Of a stretch of DNA of 64,000 nt, positions 49,932 to 58,517 are shown piece by piece. The notes under the pieces were generated by a model. It did not search any database. It saw only the letters and a program-made list of their open reading frames with translations, and was not told the origin of the DNA. The translations under genes and the position numbers were made by a program. The stretch is taken from positions 1 through 64,000 of the forward strand of contig CAXXLC010000028.1 in assembly GCA_963677345.2 (NCBI GenBank), given 5' to 3'. Each line of letters starts with the position of its first letter. The stretch's first letter is position 1. This stretch comes from Saccharicrinis sp963677345. GTDB lineage: Bacteria; Bacteroidota; Bacteroidia; Bacteroidales; Marinilabiliaceae.

Positions 49932-51518
49932 TTAGTAACCACTTGCTCCGTAATTTGGTAACACGCGAGCACTTGGATCATCAACATTGCAATTTTCCCA
50001 CTCTTTATTAGGCATCCAGAAATCTTTAATGACTCCAGCTCTTCCAGGAAAATGTTTTTCAAAGATATCTCTATACATTAAAGATTCCTTTGTAAAAGGT
50101 GTACAGTAAGGGTATTTATCCTTAGCTGCAGCTAAATCTTCATCTGTATACATTTCTTCTGCATAGCCTTTCAAATAATCCACAGAACTGTGTCCTACAG
50201 CATCAGAGAAAGCAGCCTTGTCACGATGCAGAATTTCTTTAGGTAAGTAATCACCTTCGAATGCAGTACGTAATAAGTATTTACCTTCGCCATAAGTATT
50301 CATTTTTTTAGCAGGATCAATACTCATGATGTAATCTACGAAATCAAGGTCTCCAAAAGGAACTCGTGCTTCTAATCCACAAGAAGAGATACATCTGTCT
50401 GCTCTTAATACATCATACATATAGATTTCTCTGATACGCTTTTCTGCCTCTTTTTGAAATTCTTCCGGGCTTGGAGCAAAGTCGGTATACTTGTATCCTA
50501 GAATTTCATCAGCAATTTCTCCTGTCATTAATACTTTAACGTCGGTATTTTCACTGATGTACTTACATATTAAATACATACCCATTGAAGCCCTGATAGT
50601 AGTGATATCCCACGTTTCAATATTGTATATCAAGGAGCTAAGAGTATCAAAAATTTGTTGTTTAGTAAAAAGTACTTCTGTATGCTCAGCACCAAGATAA
50701 TCTGCAACAATTTTGGCATATTTTGTATCAATAGGGTCGTCTTCAATACCTACAGCAAAAGTTTTAATTGGCTTATCCAACATTTTAGCAGCTACAGCAC
50801 ATACCAAACTTGAATCCAAACCTCCGCTACAAAGAAAACCAACAGGTACATCAGCTTGAAGTCTTTTTTCAATTGCAGTAGTTAATTTTTCATTGATATT
50901 TTTAAATATAGTGTCTAAGTCATCATAAACTACTTTTTCAACTTTTGAAATATCTTTGTAACAATGAAATGCATCTCCATCAAAATAATGTCCAGGGGGG
51001 AAAGGTTTAACGTCTTCGCATAATGCGTGTAATGATTTCATCTCACTGGCAAACATGATTTGTCCACTGGCTGTATACCCATAAAATAAAGGACGAATTC
51101 CGATAGGATCTCTTGCTGCAAAGTATTTTTTAGCAACGGAATCATAAATCACAAAAACATACTCAGCATCTAAAGTTTTAGCAGTTTCCTCAATTCCTTT
51201 GTCTAAAAACAATGGAATAATAACTTCACAATCACTTGATGACTTAAATTCAAATGAATGCTCATATTGTTTACGTAATTGTTGAAAATTATAAACTTCT
51301 CCATTACAAACTAAATTTATATTCTTATATACTAAAGGTTGGTGTCCATTACTCGAAACATCCATGATGCTTAATCTATGAAAACCCATCCAGCCGTTTT
51401 TTCCAAAATCCCTGATGTTAGAATGGTCTGGTCCCCTGTACTCGATTTTCTTAAACTCACTGGCAAACAAAAGTTTGTCCATCATGTCACTGCCTGTATA
51501 AACTGCAAATCCACACAT
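49932..51518 (-). CDS. asnB: Asparagine synthase B (glutamine-hydrolysing)
   Basis: A 528-residue enzyme that makes asparagine from aspartate, ATP and glutamine. The N-terminal glutaminase begins MCGFAVY with Cys2 as nucleophile, followed by RGPDHSN and CNGEVYN. The synthase domain has the ATP pyrophosphatase loop FLCSGGLDSSL and the downstream LMTGEIADEILGYKYT and GLEARVPF. Length is typical (about 550). It is monocistronic and convergent with clpB; an AT-rich region of about 540 bases lies upstream. Confidence 0.95.
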   Translation of the reverse strand: MCGFAVYTGSDMMDKLLFASEFKKIEYRGPDHSNIRDFGKNGWMGFHRLSIMDVSSNGHQPLVYKNINLVCNGEVYNFQQLRKQYEHSFEFKSSSDCEVIIPLFLDKGIEETAKTLDAEYVFVIYDSVAKKYFAARDPIGIRPLFYGYTASGQIMFASEMKSLHALCEDVKPFPPGHYFDGDAFHCYKDISKVEKVVYDDLDTIFKNINEKLTTAIEKRLQADVPVGFLCSGGLDSSLVCAVAAKMLDKPIKTFAVGIEDDPIDTKYAKIVADYLGAEHTEVLFTKQQIFDTLSSLIYNIETWDITTIRASMGMYLICKYISENTDVKVLMTGEIADEILGYKYTDFAPSPEEFQKEAEKRIREIYMYDVLRADRCISSCGLEARVPFGDLDFVDYIMSIDPAKKMNTYGEGKYLLRTAFEGDYLPKEILHRDKAAFSDAVGHSSVDYLKGYAEEMYTDEDLAAAKDKYPYCTPFTKESLMYRDIFEKHFPGRAGVIKDFWMPNKEWENCNVDDPSARVLPNYGASGY

Positions 51519-52061
51519 AAAAATTTGTCTTTTGGATATATTTAATTTTTAATTCAATATTAATTTCGACGTAAAAGTAGCTATTTAAAATATAAATGCA
51601 ATAATTAATTACGATTTAATATATATCATGGCTTTTTACTTATTGTTTGTAATTAATTTTAAATTAGGGGAGTGGTAAAAATAAATCATTGTATAAAGCA
51701 ATGAAAAATAACCAAAAGGGGGGTGTTTTTTGGAAATTATACTTAAATTATTAACTAAGCCCTTAAAATAATTAGGGGTAAGTAAAATAATATATTTCTT
51801 AATATTTAGGAAAAGTTAATCAACAGGATAATTATTATATGGTTATAGTATTCTTATTCATCTAGATATATAACAAATAATTCCTTGTATATTAGATTCT
51901 CGATGTTTAAGTATTTTTTAATTGCAATAATAAAAACAGTTTTCATTGGAAAATTGGTAATTTTTTACTTTTTTGCAATTGTTAAAAATATCAAATATTA
52001 ATCATTAAAAATTTATGCCTATAGATTAAATGTTTACGCTTTATTTATAAAAGTCAGAAAC
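51519..52061. other. AT-rich intergenic region between asnB and the sigma factor gene
   Basis: This 543-base divergent region holds the promoters of both neighbours but no ORF or RNA that I can support. A G-rich word (AAAAGGGGGG near 51716) and an ATT/TAA-rich background are the only features seen. No exact TAnnTTTG element at a good distance from the sigma factor start was found. Confidence 0.6.
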
Positions 52062-52652
52062 ATGGATAAGTTGATTTTGCTTTCGGAAAATGAATTAATT
52101 AATCATTTTATTGAAGGAAAGGAAGAGTGTTTGAAAATCTTAATAGAAAGGCATAAAAACAGAATATATTCGTATATATTAATAATGGTTAAAAATCAGG
52201 AACTTGCCGAGGATTTATTTCAGGATACTTTTATTAAGGTAATAACTAATTTAAAAAAAGGAAAATATACCGAAAATGGTAAATTTTCATCTTGGGTAAT
52301 GAGAATAGCTCATAATTTAATTATTGACTATTACAGAAAACAGAAGAATCTTCAAACAGTCTCAAATGATGCTAATGACTATGATCTTTTCAATTCACCA
52401 AAATATTCAGATTCTAATGTGGAAGAAAAATTGGTTTTTTCTCAAATATTAAAACAGGTAGGTGAATTGGTTGAGTTTTTACCAGACAATCAGAAGGAAG
52501 TTGTTAAAATGCGCCATTATATGGGGTTGAGTTTTAAAGAGATTGCAGAAGAAACTGGTGTTAGTATTAATACAGCACTCGGTCGTATGCGATACGCAAT
52601 TATTAATATGCGAGCTATGGTGGAAGAAAAAAATATTACTTTAACATATTAA
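52062..52652 (+). CDS. ECF-type RNA polymerase sigma factor
   Basis: A 196-residue extracytoplasmic-function sigma factor. Region 2 includes YSYILIMVKNQELAEDLFQD and the following FSSWVMRIAHNLIIDYYRK, the -10 recognition and melting part. Region 4 has LPDNQKEVVKMRHYMGLSFK and the helix-turn-helix AEETGVSINTALGRMRYA. No anti-sigma gene with a membrane helix follows; instead a 55-residue ORF (52711) lies 58 bases downstream and may be its partner. Target promoters are unknown. Confidence 0.9.
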   Translation: MDKLILLSENELINHFIEGKEECLKILIERHKNRIYSYILIMVKNQELAEDLFQDTFIKVITNLKKGKYTENGKFSSWVMRIAHNLIIDYYRKQKNLQTVSNDANDYDLFNSPKYSDSNVEEKLVFSQILKQVGELVEFLPDNQKEVVKMRHYMGLSFKEIAEETGVSINTALGRMRYAIINMRAMVEEKNITLTY

Positions 52653-52710
52653 GTTATACAATATATAAAATTAATTGGCGTTTAATGATTAAATAAATAA
52701 AGTAACGCCT

Positions 52711-52878
52711 ATGAACTTTAATTTTACTGCTTTAGAAGATAGTTTCGAAGAGTATAGTTTCGCTATTTTAAAACTAATTGAAAAGTTGCCTGATACTTTT
52801 TTTAGTAAGATAGAACTATCGCCTTCAACAAAAACAATTGAAAATATTATAAAGTATTCAAATAAAATAAGTAAATAA
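52711..52878 (+). CDS. Small 55-residue protein downstream of the sigma factor
   Basis: An ORF from ATG 52711 to TAA 52878. The protein starts MNFNFTALEDSFEEYS and ends PSTKTIENIIKYSNKISK. The C-terminal pattern P(S)xxTIxNIxxYS recurs, to my knowledge, in very small proteins encoded after ECF sigma factors in Bacteroidota; I recall this from experience and cannot check it here. It is acidic then basic, soluble, with no membrane segment. It lies 58 bases after the sigma gene on the same strand and is probably cotranscribed. A role as small anti-sigma or cofactor is a hypothesis. Confidence 0.6.
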   Translation: MNFNFTALEDSFEEYSFAILKLIEKLPDTFFSKIELSPSTKTIENIIKYSNKISK

Positions 52879-52886
52879 GATATACT

Positions 52887-53873
52887 TTATTTGTAAAAGT
52901 TTTTATTAAAAGCTGAAAACTCTGGTTTTTTTAAAATTATACGACGGATATATGCTATTATAAATCCCAATCCGTAACCAAATAATTGAGTATAAGATGT
53001 TATTATAGATAAAACAGCTGGTATAAACTGTTTTGTTTTTATCAATGCATCAATAAAAAATATAATAAGGGGTATTATTAGTATATAAATTAAGCTATGT
53101 AAGTATGCAGCTGTAATAAAACCTAAAATATTACCTGACATAAATAATGTAGGTAACCAGTGGACGAATTTAATGGTTCCAGGATGCCTGTAATTTAAAT
53201 TGATTCGTGCAACTCCAGAATTGTAAACTTGTTTAAAAAAAGATTTGAAATTGTTTCTTCTTTTATGATAAACCCAAGCTTCTTCTATTAATTTAGATTT
53301 ATATCCATTTTCTTGAATCCTCATACTGAAATCCAGATCTTCTCCAAATCTTAATTTTTCAAACCCGTTTAATTTTTCAAATACTTCTCTTTTTATTCCT
53401 AAATTAAAGCTTCTGGGATAAAATTTATCCATCTTTTTACTACCTCCTCTGATACCTCCTGTTGTTAATATTGAGGTCATAGAATAATTGATGGCTTTTT
53501 GAATTATATTGAATGATTCATGTGCTTTGTCTGGACCACCATAACAATCAATATTATCAAAGTATTTATTAACGTATTCAAAATAATTTTCAGGAATTAA
53601 ACAATCGGAATCAAAGAAAATCAGAATTTCACCAGTAGCAATTTCAGCTCCTTTATTTCTTGCCGGACCTGGACCCGAATTTTCTTGAAATATATAATTA
53701 ATCTTAAGTTTCGAAGAGTAACCATTACAAATATCTTCTGACGAAAGATGAGAACCATCTTCCACAATTATAACTTCGAAATTTGAATAATTTACTTCAG
53801 TTAGACTATGGAGTAGCTCGTCAATTTCTTGAGGACGATTAAATACGGGAATAATAATCGAATACTTTGGCAT
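52887..53873 (-). CDS. Family 2 glycosyltransferase, membrane-associated
   Basis: A 328-residue GT-A glycosyltransferase. YSIIIPVFNRPQEIDELL begins the nucleotide-binding fold, FEVIIVEDGSH holds the first Asp, ILIFFDSDC is the DxD metal motif, GGIRGGSKKM and LRFGEDLDFSMRIQENG contain the acceptor-side ED motif. Two or three hydrophobic segments near the C-terminus (about 240-305) anchor it in the inner membrane. It likely adds a sugar to a lipid-linked or surface polysaccharide; donor and acceptor are unknown. The gene converges on the 55-residue ORF with an 8-base gap and stands alone. Confidence 0.88.
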   Translation of the reverse strand: MPKYSIIIPVFNRPQEIDELLHSLTEVNYSNFEVIIVEDGSHLSSEDICNGYSSKLKINYIFQENSGPGPARNKGAEIATGEILIFFDSDCLIPENYFEYVNKYFDNIDCYGGPDKAHESFNIIQKAINYSMTSILTTGGIRGGSKKMDKFYPRSFNLGIKREVFEKLNGFEKLRFGEDLDFSMRIQENGYKSKLIEEAWVYHKRRNNFKSFFKQVYNSGVARINLNYRHPGTIKFVHWLPTLFMSGNILGFITAAYLHSLIYILIIPLIIFFIDALIKTKQFIPAVLSIITSYTQLFGYGLGFIIAYIRRIILKKPEFSAFNKNFYK

Positions 53874-53934
53874 AAATATTTGTTTGTCTTTTGCGGCAAA
53901 GATATAATTATCAATACTAATTACAACAAAAGAC

Positions 53935-53963
53935 TAAAAAAAGCCCGGTTGTTGAATCGGGCT
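53935..53963 (-). terminator. Rho-independent terminator of the phosphofructokinase gene
   Basis: On the minus strand AGCCCGATT and AACCGGGCT form a stem around CAAC, followed by TTTTTTT. It begins 10 bases beyond the stop codon. Confidence 0.85.
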
Positions 53964-53972
53964 ACAATGATT

Positions 53973-55184
53973 TTATGATAAGTCAGTAGTAAGGAACATC
54001 ATGGGGTCTCCAATGATATTTTGAAATATTGGACGGTATCTGTTTGTATCATAGAATTTTGTAATGTTTACCTTTTTAATGCTTTCTCCGTTGAGGTCTT
54101 TTTTTACCGCTTCAATTGATACATAATCAAATTTTCCGTTTTTAACGCATACCATGTGACCAGATTGACCTTTTGTAATTAAGTCTAATGCCATATTACC
54201 ATAGGTAGTAGGAATAATTGAGTCTAATGCATCAGGTTGTCCCGATCTGACTAAATAGCCAAGTTTCTGATTTATGATATTAATTTCTCTTCCGTTATTA
54301 AACCTTGCAGAATGTTTTTTTAGTTCAAGGCCAATTTGTTCTCCAACACCCCCTAACTTTTTATGACCAAAAGCATCTGTTTCTGCATTTGAATATATAA
54401 TATCAGATCCTTCAAAAGTTGCACCTTCAGAAACTAGAACTACAGAATAATTACTTGGATTATTACGTCTGTCTTCTACCATTAACTCAGTTAAATGCTC
54501 TGTATTGATTGAATACTCGGGAATAACACATCTGTCGGCAGCACCTCCAATGGTGGGAAATAAAGCTGAAAAACCGGCATTTCTACCAAACACTTCCAAT
54601 ACCAGAAAGCGTTCGTGAGAACCAGCACAAGTTCTTAACTCATGCGTTAATTCAATTGTTCTTGTAACACAAGTGCTAAAACCAATACAATATTCTGTGC
54701 CGGGAACATCTCCATCCATAGTCTTAGGAATTCCAATTACTTTAATGCCTTCTTTATGTAAACGCACTGCATAACTCAAGGTATCGTCTCCACCAATAGG
54801 AATCAAATAGTCAATTCCTATATGTTTTAAATTTGCAATAGCTTCATCAGTTAAATCAGTATATTCGTCCTTGTAGATATGTTTTAGATGATCAGGTATG
54901 TCTTTTTGTGCAACTTTTGTTGCTTTTGTTCTGCTTGAATGTAAAAAAGTACCTCCAGTACGACCAATTCGATTCACGGTTGATTCATACAAAGGTAAAC
55001 AATAAGCTTGTTCTTCAATGGGTTTAGATCTGTCAATACTGATTACACCTTTCCACCCATTTTTAATACCTATTACATTAAAGCCTTCTCTTATTGCTCT
55101 TAAAGTTATAGCCCTGATAGCAGGATTTAATCCGGGAACATCACCGCCTCCTGTTAAAATACCAATTGTTAATTTTTTATTCAT
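53973..55184 (-). CDS. Phosphofructokinase with pyrophosphate-type motifs
   Basis: A 403-residue PfkA-superfamily enzyme (group III-like length). GILTGGGDVPGLN is the N-terminal phosphate loop. The phosphoryl-donor motif reads IGGDDTLSYA and the catalytic motif PKTMDGDV. ATP-using bacterial enzymes have GGDGS and PGTIDND; an Asp after GGD and a Lys in PKT are known to mark pyrophosphate use. So fructose-6-phosphate phosphorylation with PPi is the better prediction, though homologues are often annotated as ATP-dependent. ELRTCAGSHERFLVLEVFGR is the substrate-binding region. It is transcribed away from a second, longer pyrophosphate-type enzyme gene at 55554. Confidence 0.85.
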   Translation of the reverse strand: MNKKLTIGILTGGGDVPGLNPAIRAITLRAIREGFNVIGIKNGWKGVISIDRSKPIEEQAYCLPLYESTVNRIGRTGGTFLHSSRTKATKVAQKDIPDHLKHIYKDEYTDLTDEAIANLKHIGIDYLIPIGGDDTLSYAVRLHKEGIKVIGIPKTMDGDVPGTEYCIGFSTCVTRTIELTHELRTCAGSHERFLVLEVFGRNAGFSALFPTIGGAADRCVIPEYSINTEHLTELMVEDRRNNPSNYSVVLVSEGATFEGSDIIYSNAETDAFGHKKLGGVGEQIGLELKKHSARFNNGREINIINQKLGYLVRSGQPDALDSIIPTTYGNMALDLITKGQSGHMVCVKNGKFDYVSIEAVKKDLNGESIKKVNITKFYDTNRYRPIFQNIIGDPMMFLTTDLS

Positions 55185-55553
55185 CTTCTTGGATTTTGGG
55201 ATTAGCTAATTCAAATGTTTTTTAAGATAATATTAATTAAATCATTTGTATATGAGAGGATTAAATGTAACGAAAACAGTTGAATTAAAAAAGCCAAAAT
55301 CAAATAAATAGAAATAGAGTTGTCATAATTAGGTACTTGTTATTAAGTAGGTAATTTTTAAGAGATAATGAGTTTAAATTAGTGTTAATTCCTAAATAAA
55401 ACGGGTATTTTTTTTAGAATTTGAAAAATTATAGACAATTTTGCATCTCTTTAAACGATGACATTATATTCAATTCTATAGAAGATATAAAGATTGAGAT
55501 TTTAAGTTTTGTAAAGATAATTTTTCTAAAAACTATATTAATATTTGGATAAG
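55185..55553. other. Divergent promoter region between two phosphofructokinase genes
   Basis: This 369-base region is very AT-rich and has no ORF. It must hold the start sites for both divergent genes. I found no exact promoter match; CAATTTTG at about 55435 is one base off TAnnTTTG. Nothing else was recognised. Confidence 0.55.
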
Positions 55554-57200
55554 ATGATTAAAAGTCCACTTCAAATCGCAAGAGAGAGTTACTCTCCAAA
55601 ATTACCAGCAGCACTTAAAGGTTCTGTAAAGATTGTAGAAGGAAAAAACACAGAATCAGTAGCCGATCAGGCTGATATTGAAAAACTTTTTCCTAATACT
55701 TATGGGATGCCAGTTTTAACCTTTGAAGAAGGTGAATCTACAGCAACAACAGAAGTCATTAGTGTTGGATTAATTCTTTCAGGGGGTCAAGCTCCGGGAG
55801 GTCATAACGTAATTTCAGGAATCTACGACGGGTTAAAAAAATTAAATCCAGCTAATAAAGTATATGGATTTTTAGGAGGCCCGGGAGGATTAGTTGATAA
55901 CGAATACACAGAGCTTACTGATGATATCATTAATCACTACAGAAATACCGGAGGTTTTGATATTATTGGTTCAGGTAGAACAAAACTTGAAGAAACAGAG
56001 CAATTTGATAAAGGATTGGCCAATTGTAAAGCTTTGGGAATTAATGCATTGGTTATTATTGGTGGTGATGATTCAAATACAAATGCTTGTGTATTGGCAG
56101 AGTATTACTTAGCTAAAAAAGCAGGTATTCAAGTGATTGGTTGTCCTAAAACTATTGATGGAGACCTTAAAAACGAAATGATTGAAACTTCATTTGGTTT
56201 TGATACAGCATGTAAAGTTTACAGTGAGTTAATTGGTAACATCCAACGAGATGCCAATTCTGCTAAAAAGTACTGGCACTTTATAAAATTAATGGGGCGT
56301 TCTGCTTCGCATATTGCATTAGAGTGTGCACTACAAACACAACCTAATGTAGCTATCATTTCAGAAGAGGTTGAAGCAAATAATATGACTCTTGATGAAG
56401 TTGTAACTTACATTGCCGATAAAGTTGTTGCACGTTCTGCCAATGGTGAAAATTTTGGTACAGTATTAATTCCTGAAGGATTGATAGAATTTATTCCTGC
56501 AATGAAAAAATTAATTGCAGAATTAAATGACTTGTTAGCACATAACGAGGCTGAAGTAAATGCTATTGAAACAAATAAAGAAAAGAGAGAATATTTAACT
56601 CAAAAACTTTCTGCTGAAATGGCAGAAGTATTCCAAAGTTTACCAAATAGCATTGCAAATCAGTTGATGCTTGATCGTGACCCACATGGTAATGTGCAAG
56701 TATCTTTAATTGAAACAGAAAAGCTTTTAGCTGATATGGTTAAAGCTAAATTAAAGATTTTGAAGAAAGAAGGAAAATACTCAGGTAAATTTTCTACTCA
56801 GGTTCACTTTTTTGGATATGAAGGTCGTTGTGCAGCTCCTTCTAACTTTGATGCTGATTACTGTTATTCATTAGGATACACAGCATCTGTGCTTATCGCT
56901 GAGGGTAAATCAGGATATATGTCTTCGGTACGTAATCTAACTGCTCCGGCAGAACAATGGATCGCAGGTGGTGTTCCTGTTACAATGATGATGAATATGG
57001 AGCGTCGTCATGGAGAAATGAAGCCGGTAATACAAAAAGCACTTGTTAAATTAGATGGAGCTCCATTTAAGGCTTATGCTGCACAGAGAGAGGATTGGGG
57101 TATAAATACAAAATACGTGTATCCTGGTCCAATTCAATATTTTGGTCCAACAGAAGTATGTGATTTACCAACTAAAACATTAGTTGAGGAAAGTAAGTAA
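55554..57200 (+). CDS. pfp: Diphosphate-fructose-6-phosphate 1-phosphotransferase, long type
   Basis: A 548-residue pyrophosphate-dependent phosphofructokinase of the long type found in Bacteroides and plants. The N-terminus carries VGLILSGGQAPGGHNVISG, the donor motif VIIGGDDSNTNA (Asp after GGD), the catalytic GCPKTIDGDLKN, and the substrate region KLMGRSASHIALECALQT. It reversibly makes fructose 1,6-bisphosphate from fructose 6-phosphate and PPi. The start is the ATG at 55554 (MIKSPLQIARES); the TTG three codons earlier is less likely. It is a single-gene unit with a strong terminator and stands head to head with the other phosphofructokinase. Confidence 0.94.
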   Translation: MIKSPLQIARESYSPKLPAALKGSVKIVEGKNTESVADQADIEKLFPNTYGMPVLTFEEGESTATTEVISVGLILSGGQAPGGHNVISGIYDGLKKLNPANKVYGFLGGPGGLVDNEYTELTDDIINHYRNTGGFDIIGSGRTKLEETEQFDKGLANCKALGINALVIIGGDDSNTNACVLAEYYLAKKAGIQVIGCPKTIDGDLKNEMIETSFGFDTACKVYSELIGNIQRDANSAKKYWHFIKLMGRSASHIALECALQTQPNVAIISEEVEANNMTLDEVVTYIADKVVARSANGENFGTVLIPEGLIEFIPAMKKLIAELNDLLAHNEAEVNAIETNKEKREYLTQKLSAEMAEVFQSLPNSIANQLMLDRDPHGNVQVSLIETEKLLADMVKAKLKILKKEGKYSGKFSTQVHFFGYEGRCAAPSNFDADYCYSLGYTASVLIAEGKSGYMSSVRNLTAPAEQWIAGGVPVTMMMNMERRHGEMKPVIQKALVKLDGAPFKAYAAQREDWGINTKYVYPGPIQYFGPTEVCDLPTKTLVEESK

Positions 57201-57229
57201 ATTTTATTTTAAGTAATAAATATATAGGA

Positions 57230-57258
57230 TACCGCAGTATATATTACTGCGGTATTTT
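57230..57258 (+). terminator. Rho-independent terminator of pfp
   Basis: ATACCGCAGTA pairs perfectly with TACTGCGGTAT around TATAT, followed by TTTTA. Confidence 0.85.
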
Positions 57259-57379
57259 AGTTTATTTAATATAATTATAATTTAAATGTTTTATTAATTC
57301 GGAACATTGATTTTTTTAACGTAATTTGCAAAAAAAATAATTAAGAGTAAAACGTTAAATATTATATTCAACCTTACCA

Positions 57380-57778
57380 ATGTCGAAAATTATCACACTG
57401 TCGGAAGCTGCTTCAATTGCATTACATGGAATGGTATTGATAGCTAAAACAGAACATAAGCTTAATGTAAATCAAATATCTGAACAAATTAATAGTTCAA
57501 GGCATCATGTTGCTAAAGTTTTTCAGCGATTGGCAAAAGAAAATTTTGTTTCATCAAACAGGGGGCCAAGTGGAGGTTTTGTGTTAAAGAAAGATCCTTC
57601 AGAAGTATCTTTGCTTGATTTATATGAAGTCATAGAAGGACCCGTGGAGGTACAAGGTTGTCCGGGAGATAAAAAGGACTGTCCTTTTAACGAGTGTTTA
57701 ATGGGAGATGTAGCTGAAATTTTAGCGTGTAAATTTAAAGATTTTTTAAGTAAACAAACCTTAGCCGAATATATTTAA
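57380..57778 (+). CDS. Rrf2-family transcriptional regulator, probable Fe-S sensor
   Basis: A 132-residue winged-helix regulator of the Rrf2 group (IscR/NsrR/RsrR relatives). The HTH segment is NVNQISEQINSSRHHVAKVF, the wing RGPSGGFVL is the family hallmark. Cysteines at the dimer helix (QGCPGDKKDCPFNECLMG, three Cys) match the ligand positions of an iron-sulfur cluster, so it may sense oxygen, nitric oxide or redox state. Its 3' end overlaps that of the convergent rsmE gene by 4 bases. No obvious target operon lies beside it. Confidence 0.9.
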   Translation: MSKIITLSEAASIALHGMVLIAKTEHKLNVNQISEQINSSRHHVAKVFQRLAKENFVSSNRGPSGGFVLKKDPSEVSLLDLYEVIEGPVEVQGCPGDKKDCPFNECLMGDVAEILACKFKDFLSKQTLAEYI

Positions 57779-58485
57779 TCTTGTAAATTTATTAAATTCA
57801 TAGTTGCACAAGCCATTAATGCAGCAGTCTCTGTTCGTAATCGTGATTTACCTAATGATATTGCGTTGTAGTTGTTGTTTATAGCTAAAGCAACTTCGTT
57901 TTCAGAAAAATCACCTTCAGGACCTATTAATACCATGGCATTGCTGTTTTGACTATAGCATTTTTTCAATAAGTTTTTAGGTGAATCATAACAATGAGCA
58001 ATAAATTTATTGATGGATGAGTGATTATATTGTTTTATAAAACTATTAAAATCAGTTAAAGGATTTAATATTGGTTTATATGATTTCAAAGATTGTTTTG
58101 TAGCTGAAACGAGTATTTTTTCAAGTCGTTCAGGTTTTATAACTTTTCTCTCTGAATGATCACAAATGATAGGCGTTATTTGATCTATTCCAATTTCAGT
58201 AGCTTTTTCTAAAAACCATTCGAATCGATCAATATTTTTTGTGGGAGCTACAGCTATGTGAAGATTAAATATTCGTTTTTCTTCAATTTTGAAATCAACA
58301 ATCGAAAGTTTACATGATTTAGGATTTGCATCTGTAATTTTAGCGTTATAAACAGAGCCATTGCCATTTAATACAGTAATATGATCTCCATTTGTATGCC
58401 GTAAAACTCTAATACAATGTTTAGATTCTTCCTGGTTTAAAAAAGGATTTTTATCTGAAAAGTTTTCATCGAAAAATAAATGCAT
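57775..58485 (-). CDS. rsmE: 16S rRNA (uracil-1498-N3)-methyltransferase RsmE
   Basis: A 236-residue SPOUT-class methyltransferase. The N-terminal PUA-like part includes HCIRVLRHTNGD, and the knotted catalytic part has ATEIGIDQITPI, MVLIGPEGDFSENE and ISLGKSRLRTETAALMA. It methylates U1498 of 16S rRNA with S-adenosylmethionine. Length is typical. The gene lies between a converging Rrf2 gene (4-base overlap) and a sensor kinase gene whose start is far upstream; the kinase stop is 32 bases before the rsmE start. Confidence 0.93.
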   Translation of the reverse strand: MHLFFDENFSDKNPFLNQEESKHCIRVLRHTNGDHITVLNGNGSVYNAKITDANPKSCKLSIVDFKIEEKRIFNLHIAVAPTKNIDRFEWFLEKATEIGIDQITPIICDHSERKVIKPERLEKILVSATKQSLKSYKPILNPLTDFNSFIKQYNHSSINKFIAHCYDSPKNLLKKCYSQNSNAMVLIGPEGDFSENEVALAINNNYNAISLGKSRLRTETAALMACATMNLINLQD

Positions 58486-58517
58486 ACTGATATTTTCTAT
58501 TCAAGTGCACAAATATA

